Assembly (NCBI RefSeq): GCF_016107685.1
Contig: NZ_JABASY010000001.1
Location: forward strand, 214,187 to 278,186
Direction: 5' to 3'
DNA length: 64,000 bases
Source of the DNA: Brevibacterium yomogidense
GTDB taxonomy: Bacteria; Actinomycetota; Actinomycetes; Actinomycetales; Brevibacteriaceae
Below, one piece after another: positions 15,434-24,392 of the stretch. The notes below the pieces were generated by a model. That model was given only the letters and a program-made list of their open reading frames with translations, made no database searches and was not told the origin of the DNA. Positions within the stretch are counted from its first letter, which is position 1, and each line of letters opens with the position of its first letter. The position numbers and the translations under genes were made by a program.

Positions 15434-16452
15434 GATGCGGAAGCGCGGATCGCCTCGAAGACAGTGAGCGAGTCGTCGTCGAGGTTCTCCTGGAACCAGC
15501 TGACCGCCTGCTCACGGAACGCGTCGACATCGACGTCCGAGTGCACGTTCCAGTCGTCCCCGGACTCCCACTCCTCGATCGTGGCGCCGTCCTCCTCGTC
15601 GACACAGCTCGTGACCTCGTCGACCGCCTTCGCGACCGCATCGGACACGACCTGCTGCTGGTCCTCGTCGAACTCGTCCCAGACCTCGCCGATGAGTACG
15701 AGGTTCGTGTTGAGCTGGTGCTCCGTCAGGCTGAGGTCGCTCTGCACCTCCTGCAGGTTCTGCGAGGCGATGTTGGTGATCGGGTTCTCCTGGCCGTCGA
15801 CGGTGCCCTGCTGCAGCGCGAGGTAGAGCTCCTCGTAGGCCACCTCGGTCGCGCTGGCGCCGAGCGCCTGCGCGTTGAGGAGGTACTGCGGCGATCCGGG
15901 GAAGCGGATGCGCAGGCCCTCGAGGTCCTCCGGCGAGAGGATCGGCTTGTTCGCGGTGAAGTGCCGGGCGCCTGCCGACCACACGCCGAGCGTGTTCACC
16001 CCGGTCTCGTCCGCGAAGTCGGTGAAGACCTGCTGCCCGTCGTCACTCGCGGCGAACGCGGCGAGGTGGTCGGCGTCGTCGAACACGTAGGCCGCGTCGA
16101 GCACGGAGACGGGTTCGTACACGGCGCCCAGGGCAGAGGCGCCCTGGATGTCCATGTCGATGTCGCCCGAGGCCAGGGCCGCGATGCGGTCCGCGTCACC
16201 GCCCAGCTGGCTCGACGGGTAGATCTCGACCGAGATGCCCACGTCGGCGCTCTCGACCTCGTCCTTGATGACGGCGGCCCCGCATTCGTGCTGCGGCTGG
16301 TCCTCGTTGTAGCTCGTCGCGAAGGTGAGCTCGAAGTCGCCGCCGCCGCCGCTGTCGCCGCTGTCCGTGTCACCGCCGCCGCAGCCGGTCAGCACCAGCG
16401 CCGGTGCGGCGACCAGAGCGACCCACGCTGCTCGCTTGGTTCGTGCATTCAT
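15430..16452 (-). CDS. dctP: TRAP transporter solute-binding lipoprotein, DctP family
   Basis: 340 aa. The signal peptide ends in a lipobox (VLTGC) with Cys24 as the lipidation site, then a Gly/Asp-rich linker and the DctP fold. FATSYNEDQPQH, YPSSQLGGDADRI, DLEGLRIRFPGSPQYL (with the carboxylate-binding Arg) and QQGTVDGQENPITNI are classical. It delivers an organic acid to DctQM encoded upstream in the same operon. The context (quinate/shikimate dehydrogenase between them) points to quinate, shikimate or dehydroshikimate as ligand. It overlaps the next gene by 4 bp. Confidence 0.92.
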   Translation of the reverse strand: MNARTKRAAWVALVAAPALVLTGCGGGDTDSGDSGGGGDFELTFATSYNEDQPQHECGAAVIKDEVESADVGISVEIYPSSQLGGDADRIAALASGDIDMDIQGASALGAVYEPVSVLDAAYVFDDADHLAAFAASDDGQQVFTDFADETGVNTLGVWSAGARHFTANKPILSPEDLEGLRIRFPGSPQYLLNAQALGASATEVAYEELYLALQQGTVDGQENPITNIASQNLQEVQSDLSLTEHQLNTNLVLIGEVWDEFDEDQQQVVSDAVAKAVDEVTSCVDEEDGATIEEWESGDDWNVHSDVDVDAFREQAVSWFQENLDDDSLTVFEAIRASAS

Positions 16453-16480
16453 GTCGGGTATTCCTCTCCTCGGTTTCCGG

Positions 16481-17383
16481 TCACGCCGGGGTCGCCGCCG
16501 CTTCAGCGGCGACCAATTCCTTCAGGTCCTGCGTCATGGCGGCCCGATCCGCGGGTTCGCCGGTGAAGATCTCGAATGCGTCTGCCGCCTGTCCCATCGC
16601 CATCCCGAGTCCGGACATCGTCTTCAGCCCCCGCCCCCGCGCAGCCAGGAGCAGGGCGGTGTCGGTGGGGCGGTAGACGATGTCGCCCACCCACGACCCG
16701 GCGGGCAGCAGCGCGGGGTCGAACGCCGTGCCGGGATGAGCGGCCATGCCGAAGGGCGTGGCATTCACCACCCCGTCCGCCGCAGCGAGCAGCTGCGGCA
16801 TCTCGGACGACGACGCACCACGGACCGTGCCGTTCGTGAGCGGTGCCGTCTGCGCGGCCAGCTGCTCCGCGCGGTCGCGCGCAACGTCGACGACCACGAT
16901 CTCCTCGATGTCACGCTCTGCGAGTCCGGTCGCGACGGCGGAGCCCGCCCCTCCCGCGCCGACGATCACGATGCGCCCGTACTGCGTGCCGCCGAAGGAC
17001 GCGTCGAAAGCGGAGCCGAACCCCGTCACGTCGGTGTTGTGGCCGATCGTGCGGTCGCCGTCGAAGACGACCGTGTTGCAGGCGCCCACTCGGCTTGCGC
17101 TGGGGGCGAGTTCGTCGAGCAGCGGCATGACCGCCTGCTTGACGGGATGCGTCACGTTGAGCCCGTCGTATCCCATCCTGCGGGCGGCCCACAGCAGCCG
17201 GGCGATGTCGGAGGGGCCGGCCTCGTCTGGGTCGACCTCGATCGTCCGATACACGTAGCTCATGCCGTGGCGCGCGCCCTCCAGTTCGTGCATGGGCGGG
17301 GTGAGCGATGGCGCGACTCCCTGTCCCACGAGGCCCACGAGCACGGCCCGGCGCGATGTCGGGAGAGACGGTGCGGCGATCAC
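16481..17383 (-). CDS. qsuD: Quinate/shikimate dehydrogenase (NAD-type, QsuD-like)
   Basis: 300 aa. It oxidises quinate to 3-dehydroquinate and shikimate to 3-dehydroshikimate. It follows the Corynebacterium QsuD pattern rather than biosynthetic AroE: GLVGQG...TPPMHELEG, NVTHPVK with catalytic Lys82, GHNTD with Asp118, nucleotide loop GAGGAGS at 142-148 and Asp166 at the end of beta-2, which favours NAD+ over NADP+. The start is GTG 17383, overlapping the dctM stop as GTGA; the frame is open far upstream but that part is antisense-type noise. Sitting between TRAP genes, it is clearly catabolic. Confidence 0.9.
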   Translation of the reverse strand: MIAAPSLPTSRRAVLVGLVGQGVAPSLTPPMHELEGARHGMSYVYRTIEVDPDEAGPSDIARLLWAARRMGYDGLNVTHPVKQAVMPLLDELAPSASRVGACNTVVFDGDRTIGHNTDVTGFGSAFDASFGGTQYGRIVIVGAGGAGSAVATGLAERDIEEIVVVDVARDRAEQLAAQTAPLTNGTVRGASSSEMPQLLAAADGVVNATPFGMAAHPGTAFDPALLPAGSWVGDIVYRPTDTALLLAARGRGLKTMSGLGMAMGQAADAFEIFTGEPADRAAMTQDLKELVAAEAAATPA

Positions 17384-18654
17384 AGGCCGAACACCCCCGG
17401 CATCCACATGATCGCCCCGGGGAACGCGATCGCGAGCGCGATGATGATGAGGAACGGGATGATGAACGGCAGCGTTCCCAGGAACACATCGCCGATCCGC
17501 GAGCGGGAGACGGACGCCGTCACGAACAGGACGGTGCCCACAGGCGGGGTGAGCAGGCCGATCATGAGCGCGATGATCGTGATGACGCCCAGTGTGATGG
17601 GGTCGACGCCGTACGTGTTCGCGATCGGCACGAGGATCGGCACGATGAGCACGAGGATGGCGGTCGCGTCGATGACGGTGCCCAGGATGAGGCACAGGAC
17701 GACGACGAGGATGAGGAACACCGTCGGGCTGTCGCTCACCGCGAACATCGCCTCGGTCAGCATCTGCGGCAAGCGCTCACGGGCGAGGATGTATCCCAGC
17801 AGTGAAGCCGACGCGACGATGATCATGATGGAGGCGGTCGTGACGGCCGATTCCTTGAGTGCCTCGAGGAATCCCTTCCAGGACAGCGACCGGCGGAGCA
17901 CGCCGATGAGGATGATGTAGGCGACGGCGACGGCCGCGGCCTCCGTGGGCGTGAAGTACCCGCCCAGGATCCCGCCGAGGATGATGACCGGGGTGAGCAT
18001 CGGGAGGATGACGCCCTTGATCGAGGCGCGCACCTCGACCATGTCGAAGTCGCCCTTCTGGATCTTCGGGTTGCGCGACACGAGCACCGCCACGACGATG
18101 CACAGCCCGATCGCCATCGCGACCGCGGGGATGACCGAGGCTGCGAACAGTGCCCCGGTCGACACCGCGGCGAGCCCCGAATAGATGACGGCGGGGATCG
18201 AGGGCGGCATGACGGGCGCGATGAGGGACGAGGCGGACGAGACACCCGTCGCGAAGCGCCGCCCGTAGCCCTCACGGATCATGGCGGGGATCTGCACCTT
18301 GCCGAGCGCCGCGGCGTCTGCGACGGCGGAACCGCTCATCCAGCTGAAGCCGACGCTCGTGCCGATCGAGACGTAGCCCAGGGACCCTCGCACTCGTGCG
18401 AGGACGGCGAGCGCGAACCGGAAGAGGCTGTCGGCGATGCCGGCGCGGTTCGCAAGCGAGCCGAGGAGGACGAAGAGCGGCACGGCGAGCAGCGGGAAGC
18501 TGTCCGCGGCGCTGGTGACCTCACGCAGCGCGTTGCCGATCGAATTGCCGTTGGCCCACATGTAGACGACCGACGGGCCGAGGAACGCGAACGCCACGGG
18601 CACGCGCAGGACGAGCAGCACCGCGATCGCGAGGACGAGCAGGGTGAGCATCAT
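17380..18654 (-). CDS. dctM: TRAP transporter large permease, DctM family
   Basis: 424 aa, very hydrophobic, with about 12-13 membrane segments. AVPLFVLLGSLANRAG, SGSAVADAAALGKVQIPAM and GYGRRFATGVSSASSLIAPVMPPSIPAVIYS are DctM signatures. It is the sodium- or proton-coupled import channel working with DctQ and DctP. The ATG overlaps the dctQ stop by 4 bp and its stop overlaps the dehydrogenase start by 4 bp. Confidence 0.95.
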   Translation of the reverse strand: MMLTLLVLAIAVLLVLRVPVAFAFLGPSVVYMWANGNSIGNALREVTSAADSFPLLAVPLFVLLGSLANRAGIADSLFRFALAVLARVRGSLGYVSIGTSVGFSWMSGSAVADAAALGKVQIPAMIREGYGRRFATGVSSASSLIAPVMPPSIPAVIYSGLAAVSTGALFAASVIPAVAMAIGLCIVVAVLVSRNPKIQKGDFDMVEVRASIKGVILPMLTPVIILGGILGGYFTPTEAAAVAVAYIILIGVLRRSLSWKGFLEALKESAVTTASIMIIVASASLLGYILARERLPQMLTEAMFAVSDSPTVFLILVVVLCLILGTVIDATAILVLIVPILVPIANTYGVDPITLGVITIIALMIGLLTPPVGTVLFVTASVSRSRIGDVFLGTLPFIIPFLIIIALAIAFPGAIMWMPGVFGL

Positions 18655-19193
18655 GGCGCCACCTCCGCATCCTCGTCGAACTCACTGAAGATCGGTCCGG
18701 TGAGCGCGATCTGGACAGCCTGGATGAGCGAGCGGATCGCGGTGGAGACGACGCCGATGAGCACGGGGATGTACACCCACGACATGGGGATGCGCAGCAC
18801 GGCGGACTTGAGGATGCCCTGCGAGTCGATCAGCTCGATCGCCTCGACGACCAGCATGCAGGCGACAGCCGCCACGACGAGCATCGCGAAGGCCTGCACG
18901 ACGCGCACGAACAGCTGGCTGCGCGCGGCGTCGACGATCTCGAGTGCGATGTGTCCGCGTGTCGTGATGAGGATCCCCGCTGCCGAGAACGTGAGCCAGA
19001 CGAGCCCGAAGCGGGAGACCTCACCCGTCCAGGCGACCTGCGCGATCGGCAGGTAGCGCTGCAGGGCCTGGAAGAGGACGAGCACGAAGATCGTGAAGAG
19101 GCAGAGGACGCCGATCGTCATCTCGAGAGCGGTGAGGACGCGCACGAGCGGTTGCCAGAACCGCCTCGCGGGGCGTGTCGGGGAGTCAGTCAT
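18651..19193 (-). CDS. dctQ: TRAP transporter small permease, DctQ family
   Basis: 180 aa with four predicted membrane helices. FGLVWLTFSAAGILITTRGHIALEIVD is the DctQ core. It is the first gene of the operon dctQ-dctM-qsuD-dctP-php-tetR. ATG 19193 is chosen because AAGGAC lies 5 bp upstream; an in-frame ATG at 19214 and one further up have no such site. The promoter lies inside the repeated element at 19232-19257. Confidence 0.9.
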   Translation of the reverse strand: MTDSPTRPARRFWQPLVRVLTALEMTIGVLCLFTIFVLVLFQALQRYLPIAQVAWTGEVSRFGLVWLTFSAAGILITTRGHIALEIVDAARSQLFVRVVQAFAMLVVAAVACMLVVEAIELIDSQGILKSAVLRIPMSWVYIPVLIGVVSTAIRSLIQAVQIALTGPIFSEFDEDAEVAP

Positions 19194-19231
19194 GGGACGT
19201 CCTTGTCGGTCCATGGGAGCTGTCAGATGTG

Positions 19232-19257
19232 AACGTACCGGGTAGTTCATTAGCGGA
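19232..19257 (-). promoter_or_regulatory. Shared promoter/operator element, copy 1 (dctQ operon)
   Basis: A 26-bp element beginning AACGTACC and containing TAGTTCATTA (plus-strand sense) matches the copy before quiC at 22 of 26 positions. On the transcribed strand it ends in TACGTT, a good -10. It has partial dyad symmetry (GAAC...GTTC). A regulator bound here would block or position RNA polymerase. Confidence 0.65.
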
Positions 19258-19288
19258 TCAAGCAGGTTCGGTACGGTGCGGCCCTTCG

Positions 19289-19741
19289 TTATGCGACTGC
19301 AATACGCGTGAGATCCGCGACGAGGCGGCGGACCGCGAAGTCGTACCCCTGCAGGCCCGCCCCGACGATGACGCAGTCGGCGACGTCGGACAGCAGGGAA
19401 CGGTGCCGGAACTCTTCACGGGCGTGCACGTTGGTGATGTGCACCTCCGCGAAGGGGAGCGCGATACCCAGCAGGGCGTCGCGCAGCGCGACCGAGGTGT
19501 GGGTCAGCGCTCCTGCGTTGATGACGACGGCGTCGCAGTCGAGTCGTGCCGCATGGATCGCATCGATGAGCTCACCCTCGTGGTTCGACTGCACGGCGCG
19601 GATATCGAAGCCGGACTCCCCTGCCGCGTCCACCGCGATCCGCTCGACGTCCGCAAGCGTCCCCGGGCCGTACCTGTCCGGCTCACGTGTGCCGAGCAGG
19701 TTCAGATTGGGTCCGTTGACCACGAGGATGCGCCGGTTCAC
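19289..19741 (-). CDS. aroQ: Type II 3-dehydroquinate dehydratase
   Basis: 150 aa. It dehydrates 3-dehydroquinate to 3-dehydroshikimate. Family motifs are complete: [17 protein letters not shown] with active-site Tyr24, [27 protein letters not shown] and [17 protein letters not shown] with the catalytic His. The start is GTG 19741, overlapping the quiC stop as GTGA. As partner of quiC it serves quinate breakdown here, as QsuC does in Corynebacterium; a separate biosynthetic copy probably exists elsewhere. Confidence 0.94.
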   Translation of the reverse strand: MNRRILVVNGPNLNLLGTREPDRYGPGTLADVERIAVDAAGESGFDIRAVQSNHEGELIDAIHAARLDCDAVVINAGALTHTSVALRDALLGIALPFAEVHITNVHAREEFRHRSLLSDVADCVIVGAGLQGYDFAVRRLVADLTRIAVA

Positions 19742-21561
19742 GAGGAGGACCCTTCCGCGCCGGGACCCTTCGCGTCCGTCCACGTGCTCACCTGTCGCTG
19801 CGCCGACAGGCGCACAGGAGCGTTGGGGGCGCCGTACCCGTCGTACTCGCCACGGCGCTCCACGAGCTCGAGGAAGACCCCGCCGAAGGTCGGCGTGTAG
19901 AAGTGGATGAACTCGCCGTGCTCGTCACGGTCGTAGAGCAGGTCGAGGCCCTGCAGGGTCTCCAGCAGTGCGGCGTCAAGCGCGAACCGCGCCTGCAGGT
20001 CGTCGTAGTAGTTGTCCGGTACGGGGAGGAAGTCGAGCCCCTTCTCCCGTGCGGCCCGCGCCACCGCGACGACGTCGTCGACACGCACGGCGACGTGCCG
20101 GTGCGGTACGGGCGCGGTCGGCGGCGCGAGGTTCATGGGGAGCCGGACGACGCGGTCGGGCGACCGCATGACCTGGCTGCGGACCAGACCCCGCGGGCCC
20201 GGCACCTCGGCGACCGGTTCCGCGTCGAGCGCGACGACACTGCGCATGAAGAGCACCGCCTCGTCGAAGTCCTGCCACGCGTAGCTCACGTTGATGTGGT
20301 CGACGTCGCCGTGGAAGGCGGCGTCGGTGTCCCCGCCCTCGAACTCGGGGACCCAGCTCGCGTCGGGGTCGTCGTCGTTCCAGTAGACCTCCGTGCCATC
20401 AGGTGATGCGACGGCGCGGAGCTCGACCTCGCCACGATACGTGCGGCGGTAGACCGGGTCCGCGCCGAGCGCCGCAGCACGCTCCGAGGCAGCGGCCGCG
20501 TCGTCGACGATGAGGCCGAACGCGGTGAGTCGCGGCGATTCGAGGCGCAGCTGCTCGTTGAGGATGATGCGGGCGCTGCCCGCCGTCCAGAGGCGCACGG
20601 GCTTCGACCGGTGGCGGCCTCGGAACGCGAATCCGAGTCGGTCGAGCAGCTGGTCGAGGTCGTGCAGGTCGTCGCCGGACACCTCGACGAAATCGATGCC
20701 GTGCGCGTGCTGCGGGGCGATGAGCCGTTCGGCGTGCGGTGCACGCCCGGCATCCTCCGTGCGGTCGGCGAGCCACGTCAGCGAGCGACGCGCGTGTGCG
20801 GCCGTGCGGAAGACGGCGGTCTGGCGGAAGGTGTCGTTGAATACTTCGAGCGACAGGGGGCCCGTGTACCCGGCGCGCAGGACGTGGCCCAGGAAGCCTG
20901 TGAGGTCGAAGTCCCCCTCCCCGGGGAACAGGCGGTGATGGCGGCTCCACTGCAGGACGTCCATGTCGAGCGCGGGGGCGTCCGCCAGCTGCAGGAAGAA
21001 GATCTTCTCGCCGGGGATCGTCTCGATCGCTGCCGGGTCGTGTCCGCGGCTCAGGATGTGGAAGCTGTCGAGGCAGACGCCGAGGTTGGGGCGGTCGGCC
21101 TTCTCGACGATGCGCCAGGCGCGCCGGTAGTCGTCGACGTAGCGCCCCCAGGCGAGAGCCTCGTAGGCGATGCGGATCCCGCGTGCAGCGGCGAGGTCAG
21201 CGAGCCTGCCGAGCTGCTCCGCGGCGAGGTCGTCGTCATCGATCGTGGCGGTGCCGGCGTTGCTGCACAGCAGCATCAGGTCGGTGCCCAGGCGCTCCAT
21301 GACGTCGAACTTCGCGTCCGCGCGCCGCAGGTTGTCCGTGAACGTCTGCTCGTCGACACCCTCCACGTCACGGAAGGGCTGGAACATGTCGATGGTGAGG
21401 CCCAGACGCTCGCAGAGCGTGCGGATCTCCTCGGGAGACTCGTAGGCACCGACCAGGTCGGCGTCCATGATCTCCACACCGTCGAAGCCTGCGGATGCGC
21501 AGGCATGGAGCTTCTCTACCAGGCCACCTGAGAGGCAGACCGTCGCCACTGACGTTCGCAT
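19738..21561 (-). CDS. quiC: 3-dehydroshikimate dehydratase (two-domain, QuiC1/QsuB type)
   Basis: 607 aa. It dehydrates 3-dehydroshikimate to protocatechuate. The N-terminal half is a xylose-isomerase-like TIM barrel with metal ligands Glu134, Asp165, Gln191 and Glu239, the same positions as in P. putida QuiC1. The C-terminal half (from about 290) is a VOC/4-hydroxyphenylpyruvate dioxygenase-like domain with [36 protein letters not shown] and [34 protein letters not shown] segments. It is leaderless: TACGTT lies six bases before the ATG and no Shine-Dalgarno is present. aroQ follows with a 4-bp overlap. Its product enters pcaHG, 16 kb away. Confidence 0.93.
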   Translation of the reverse strand: MRTSVATVCLSGGLVEKLHACASAGFDGVEIMDADLVGAYESPEEIRTLCERLGLTIDMFQPFRDVEGVDEQTFTDNLRRADAKFDVMERLGTDLMLLCSNAGTATIDDDDLAAEQLGRLADLAAARGIRIAYEALAWGRYVDDYRRAWRIVEKADRPNLGVCLDSFHILSRGHDPAAIETIPGEKIFFLQLADAPALDMDVLQWSRHHRLFPGEGDFDLTGFLGHVLRAGYTGPLSLEVFNDTFRQTAVFRTAAHARRSLTWLADRTEDAGRAPHAERLIAPQHAHGIDFVEVSGDDLHDLDQLLDRLGFAFRGRHRSKPVRLWTAGSARIILNEQLRLESPRLTAFGLIVDDAAAASERAAALGADPVYRRTYRGEVELRAVASPDGTEVYWNDDDPDASWVPEFEGGDTDAAFHGDVDHINVSYAWQDFDEAVLFMRSVVALDAEPVAEVPGPRGLVRSQVMRSPDRVVRLPMNLAPPTAPVPHRHVAVRVDDVVAVARAAREKGLDFLPVPDNYYDDLQARFALDAALLETLQGLDLLYDRDEHGEFIHFYTPTFGGVFLELVERRGEYDGYGAPNAPVRLSAQRQVSTWTDAKGPGAEGSSS

Positions 21562-21567
21562 ATTATT

Positions 21568-21593
21568 AACGTACCAGATAGTTCATTACGGGA
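21568..21593 (-). promoter_or_regulatory. Shared promoter/operator element, copy 2 (quiC-aroQ), with -10 TACGTT
   Basis: The element (AACGTACC...TAGTTCATTA on the plus strand) abuts the quiC start. Its TACGTT at 21573-21568 is six bases before the ATG, so the core promoter and the putative operator coincide. Only four positions differ from the dctQ copy 2.3 kb away. Confidence 0.65.
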
Positions 21594-21622
21594 ACAGGGG
21601 CTCAGGACGCCCCTTTCCGATG

Positions 21623-22111
21623 TCACCCGGCGACGACGAGGTCGCGGCAGATCTCCATGTGTCCCAGGTGCTGAGCGCACTCGTGGAGGATGTGCTGGAG
21701 GACCCACGCGGCGGAGGCACCGGCCGCATCGGTGCGGCTGGTGCCGGAGGCGTGCGGGTCGCGGACCCCCTCCGCGGCCGCGACCTCGACCCAGCCCGGC
21801 AGCCGGGTGCGGAGATCCGCGAGAAGGGCTGCGGCCTCGGCGACGGTGCCGTGCGCGTGGAACTCCGCGTCACGGTCGCGGGGGTTCCGCTCCCCCGCGA
21901 TGAGCGAGCCGCCCCAGAAGCCCGCCATCCCGTGCAGGTGCGCGACGAGCGCGAAGACGGTGTTCACGACCCCCGGCTGAGGTGTCCTGTTCACCGAGTC
22001 GTCGTCGAGCGCTGCGAGCACCGCGTCGATGCCGTCGAAGACCTCGTTCACGACGGCGAGGTAGGCGGTCGCGTCGATCGTGGCGGGGGTTGGGCGGGCT
22101 GCGGCGTTCAT
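21623..22111 (-). CDS. DinB/DUF664-family protein
   Basis: 162 aa, four-helix bundle type. The C-terminal HILHECAQHLGHMEICRD (His-x-x-x-His-style triad with the earlier HLHG) is the DinB_2/DUF664 metal-binding pattern. Members include mycothiol-dependent enzymes and many uncharacterised stress proteins. ATG 22111 is preceded by GGGGAC, or by a weak leaderless-type GATCCT six bases before the start. It has no clear link to the quinate genes. Confidence 0.7.
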   Translation of the reverse strand: MNAAARPTPATIDATAYLAVVNEVFDGIDAVLAALDDDSVNRTPQPGVVNTVFALVAHLHGMAGFWGGSLIAGERNPRDRDAEFHAHGTVAEAAALLADLRTRLPGWVEVAAAEGVRDPHASGTSRTDAAGASAAWVLQHILHECAQHLGHMEICRDLVVAG

Positions 22112-22379
22112 GTCCCCAGGATCGCAGAGGCAAAGCCGCACCGTCCGCCGACGCCAGCAGCGATCGTCCGACTGTGACCTCGAGTGCGCCGCCCTGAACA
22201 GCACCGATACCGGCTGAGGGTCACCAGCAGCCACGACAAGGAGGCTCTATCCACAACGAACGCCACCCTCTTCAGGCGATCTCACAGACGCGATATTTTT
22301 GCATGACGAATTCGAGTTCGGCATCGAACGCAGACCCGGGAGCCACCGGCAGACGGCACATCCTCGCAAAGGAGCGATC

Positions 22380-23405
22380 ATGACGACACGTGCAGCTTCA
22401 CCCTCCCCCGCGGCGGAATCCGGTCCGGCGCGCTCCCCCGCGGATTTCCCCGACCCGCCCGCGGCCCTGGTGGATCTCCTATCCGCGCCGTTCACGCCTC
22501 AGAAGAGATTCAGAGTGCCCAGGGCCGCGTGGCTGCGTCGGTTCGATTCCGTGCCCCATGCTGCTGAAGCGATCAGTGCGCTCCCCTCGTGGATCAACCG
22601 GGACGACGCCGTTGCCGCCTTCCGCTCCCATTGGCCGGACAACGTGACGGGCGCGTTCGCCACGACGATGGTGTGGGCCTACGGCGAGAAGGCCGGCTAC
22701 GCCCCCTACCGCGTCCTGCGGGTTCTCACGGCGAGCCCGGAACCGGACGGCATGCCGGAGAACCCGCGCGTGAGGGACGTGCTGCGTCGCGCCATCGAAC
22801 TGACCTGCACGGAAGGTGCGGCAGAGGGGTTCAGCTACCTCAACGACTGCACGCACAAGGTGAGGAGCCATCAGCGGGACGACGCGGACCTCCTGGTCGG
22901 AGTCGACTGCGGCCGCATCTACGGGCTGGGCCCGTCGTTCTTCACGAAATGGCTCCACATCGGCGCACTGGCACTCGGCGACGGGGCTGCGCCCACACCG
23001 ATGCTCGACAACCAGGCCCTCACGTGGCTCGACGAGCACGCACGCACCGTCGACCGCGCATGCCTGACACAGGACCACCGACGGAAGGTCGAACTCCTCC
23101 ACAGGAAGTGGCACGCCGAATCCGTCTTCTCCTCCTGCGACGACGACTGCCCGTTCACAACAGGTGACGCATCGAAGAGCTGCACCGGTCTGCTCCCCGG
23201 TGGTTCGGACGAGACCGGATGGTCGCCCACCACTCCGGAGGGAGACCTTCTGCGCCTGCGGTCCGGCCGCACGGATCACTACGCCCGGTACATCGAGCTC
23301 CTCACGGCGTGGGGTGCGCCCTTCCGGCTGGACGCCTCGCAGGTCGGCGACCGGATCTACCGCCTCATCCGTGACGACGGGGAGCAGAGGACGATCGCGG
23401 CCTGA
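22380..23405 (+). CDS. Hypothetical protein resembling the bacterial OGG-fold glycosylase-like family
   Basis: 341 aa, no signal peptide. The start is ATG 22380, with AAAGGAG six bases upstream; the frame is open to 22299. The middle holds GRIYGLGPSFFTKWLHIGAL (about 180-200), reminiscent of the helix-hairpin-helix segment of bacterial proteins named 8-oxoguanine DNA glycosylase OGG fold. A Cys pair follows in SSCDDDCPF. I have not confirmed catalytic Lys/Asp residues. A methyltransferase gene follows after 156 bp. An island-type or DNA-related role is possible; the function is unknown. Confidence 0.45.
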   Translation: MTTRAASPSPAAESGPARSPADFPDPPAALVDLLSAPFTPQKRFRVPRAAWLRRFDSVPHAAEAISALPSWINRDDAVAAFRSHWPDNVTGAFATTMVWAYGEKAGYAPYRVLRVLTASPEPDGMPENPRVRDVLRRAIELTCTEGAAEGFSYLNDCTHKVRSHQRDDADLLVGVDCGRIYGLGPSFFTKWLHIGALALGDGAAPTPMLDNQALTWLDEHARTVDRACLTQDHRRKVELLHRKWHAESVFSSCDDDCPFTTGDASKSCTGLLPGGSDETGWSPTTPEGDLLRLRSGRTDHYARYIELLTAWGAPFRLDASQVGDRIYRLIRDDGEQRTIAA

Positions 23406-23491
23406 GTGCGTACGAGTGACCCGTCGTCGGCCTGTCGCCCACGAGGTCGGCTCAGCGGATTTCCTTCCTGCCGACACGCCCCCATTCCCCA

Positions 23492-23497
23492 TAGAAT
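23492..23497 (+). promoter_or_regulatory. Likely -10 TAGAAT for the methyltransferase gene
   Basis: TAGAAT lies about 65 bp before the methyltransferase start. It overlaps a 6-bp inverted repeat (CCATTC, 23482-23487; GAATGG, 23494-23499) that could be an operator. Confidence 0.35.
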
Positions 23498-23561
23498 GGA
23501 AGTGGACAACGCCCCTTCCTCCACACCGTGGGGGCGGCCCCACGAGGCAGTGAGGACGAGA

Positions 23562-24386
23562 GTGAGCGATCACCGAGGAAACCCGAACCCCGTTGACGGC
23601 GGCGGGCCCGACGACCACTCCGCGTTCTGGGAGGACCGACTCGACGACGACTGGACGGAGAGCGGAGTCGGGTACAAAGCTCTGGGCCTCTCGTTCAACT
23701 CGTGGATGTACAAGGCGCGAGAAGAGGTGTTCCTCCGCGAAGCAGGACGCACCGGAGTCGACAGGTCCTCACGGATCCTCGACGTGGGCTCCGGCACCGG
23801 CCTGTACCTGCGGTGGTGGGAGCGGATGAGACCCGCCGAAGTCGTCGGCAGCGACCTGACCTCGTCCGCCGTGCGGAACCTGCGGGAGCACTTTCCCGAC
23901 AAGCGGGTCGAGCAGCTCGACATCGCCGCGGGCACCGGCCCCTTCGAACCCGCCTCGTTCGACGTGGTGTCGTGCATGGACGTCCTGTTCCACATCACCG
24001 ACGACGACAAGTACCGCTCCGCACTCGCGAACATCTCACGACTCCTCGCGGCAGGTGGCCGCTTCGTCTTCACCGAGAACTTCGTCCACCGCACCCATGA
24101 ACGGAGCGCGCACCAGACGAACCGCAGCCTCGCGTGGATCACAGGCGCCCTGGACGACGTCGGACTCACCATCGAGCACCGCGTCCCCCACCTGGTGCTG
24201 ATGAACGCGCAGGTCGACGCACCGTGGGTGTGGCGGAAGGCGTGGGGAGGCATGCTGCGGGCCGCAGCACTCACCGAATTCACCGGCAACCTCGCGGGTG
24301 CGACCCTGTACCCCGTCGAACGGATGCTGGCCCGCAGGCTCACTGAGAGCCCCACGACGGAACTCGCGATCGCGACGCGCGCCTGA
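23562..24386 (+). CDS. Class I SAM-dependent methyltransferase
   Basis: 274 aa. Motif I ILDVGSGTGLYLRWW, the acidic loop VVGSDLTSSAV, QLDIAAGTG and the post-II strand FDVVSCMDVLFHI are clear. SDHSAFWEDRL at the N-terminus resembles the family that often modifies sugars or small molecules. GTG 23562 is chosen with GAGGACGAG just upstream. The C-terminal third (WRKAWGGMLRAAALTE) is hydrophobic and may bind a lipid-like or polymeric acceptor. The substrate is unknown. Confidence 0.75.
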   Translation: MSDHRGNPNPVDGGGPDDHSAFWEDRLDDDWTESGVGYKALGLSFNSWMYKAREEVFLREAGRTGVDRSSRILDVGSGTGLYLRWWERMRPAEVVGSDLTSSAVRNLREHFPDKRVEQLDIAAGTGPFEPASFDVVSCMDVLFHITDDDKYRSALANISRLLAAGGRFVFTENFVHRTHERSAHQTNRSLAWITGALDDVGLTIEHRVPHLVLMNAQVDAPWVWRKAWGGMLRAAALTEFTGNLAGATLYPVERMLARRLTESPTTELAIATRA

Positions 24387-24392
24387 TGGGTG

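Noticed and set aside
16481..17383. Biosynthetic AroE as the role of the shikimate dehydrogenase
   Set aside because: Asp166 after beta-2, QsuD-like motifs and an operon with TRAP genes favour the NAD-dependent catabolic enzyme.
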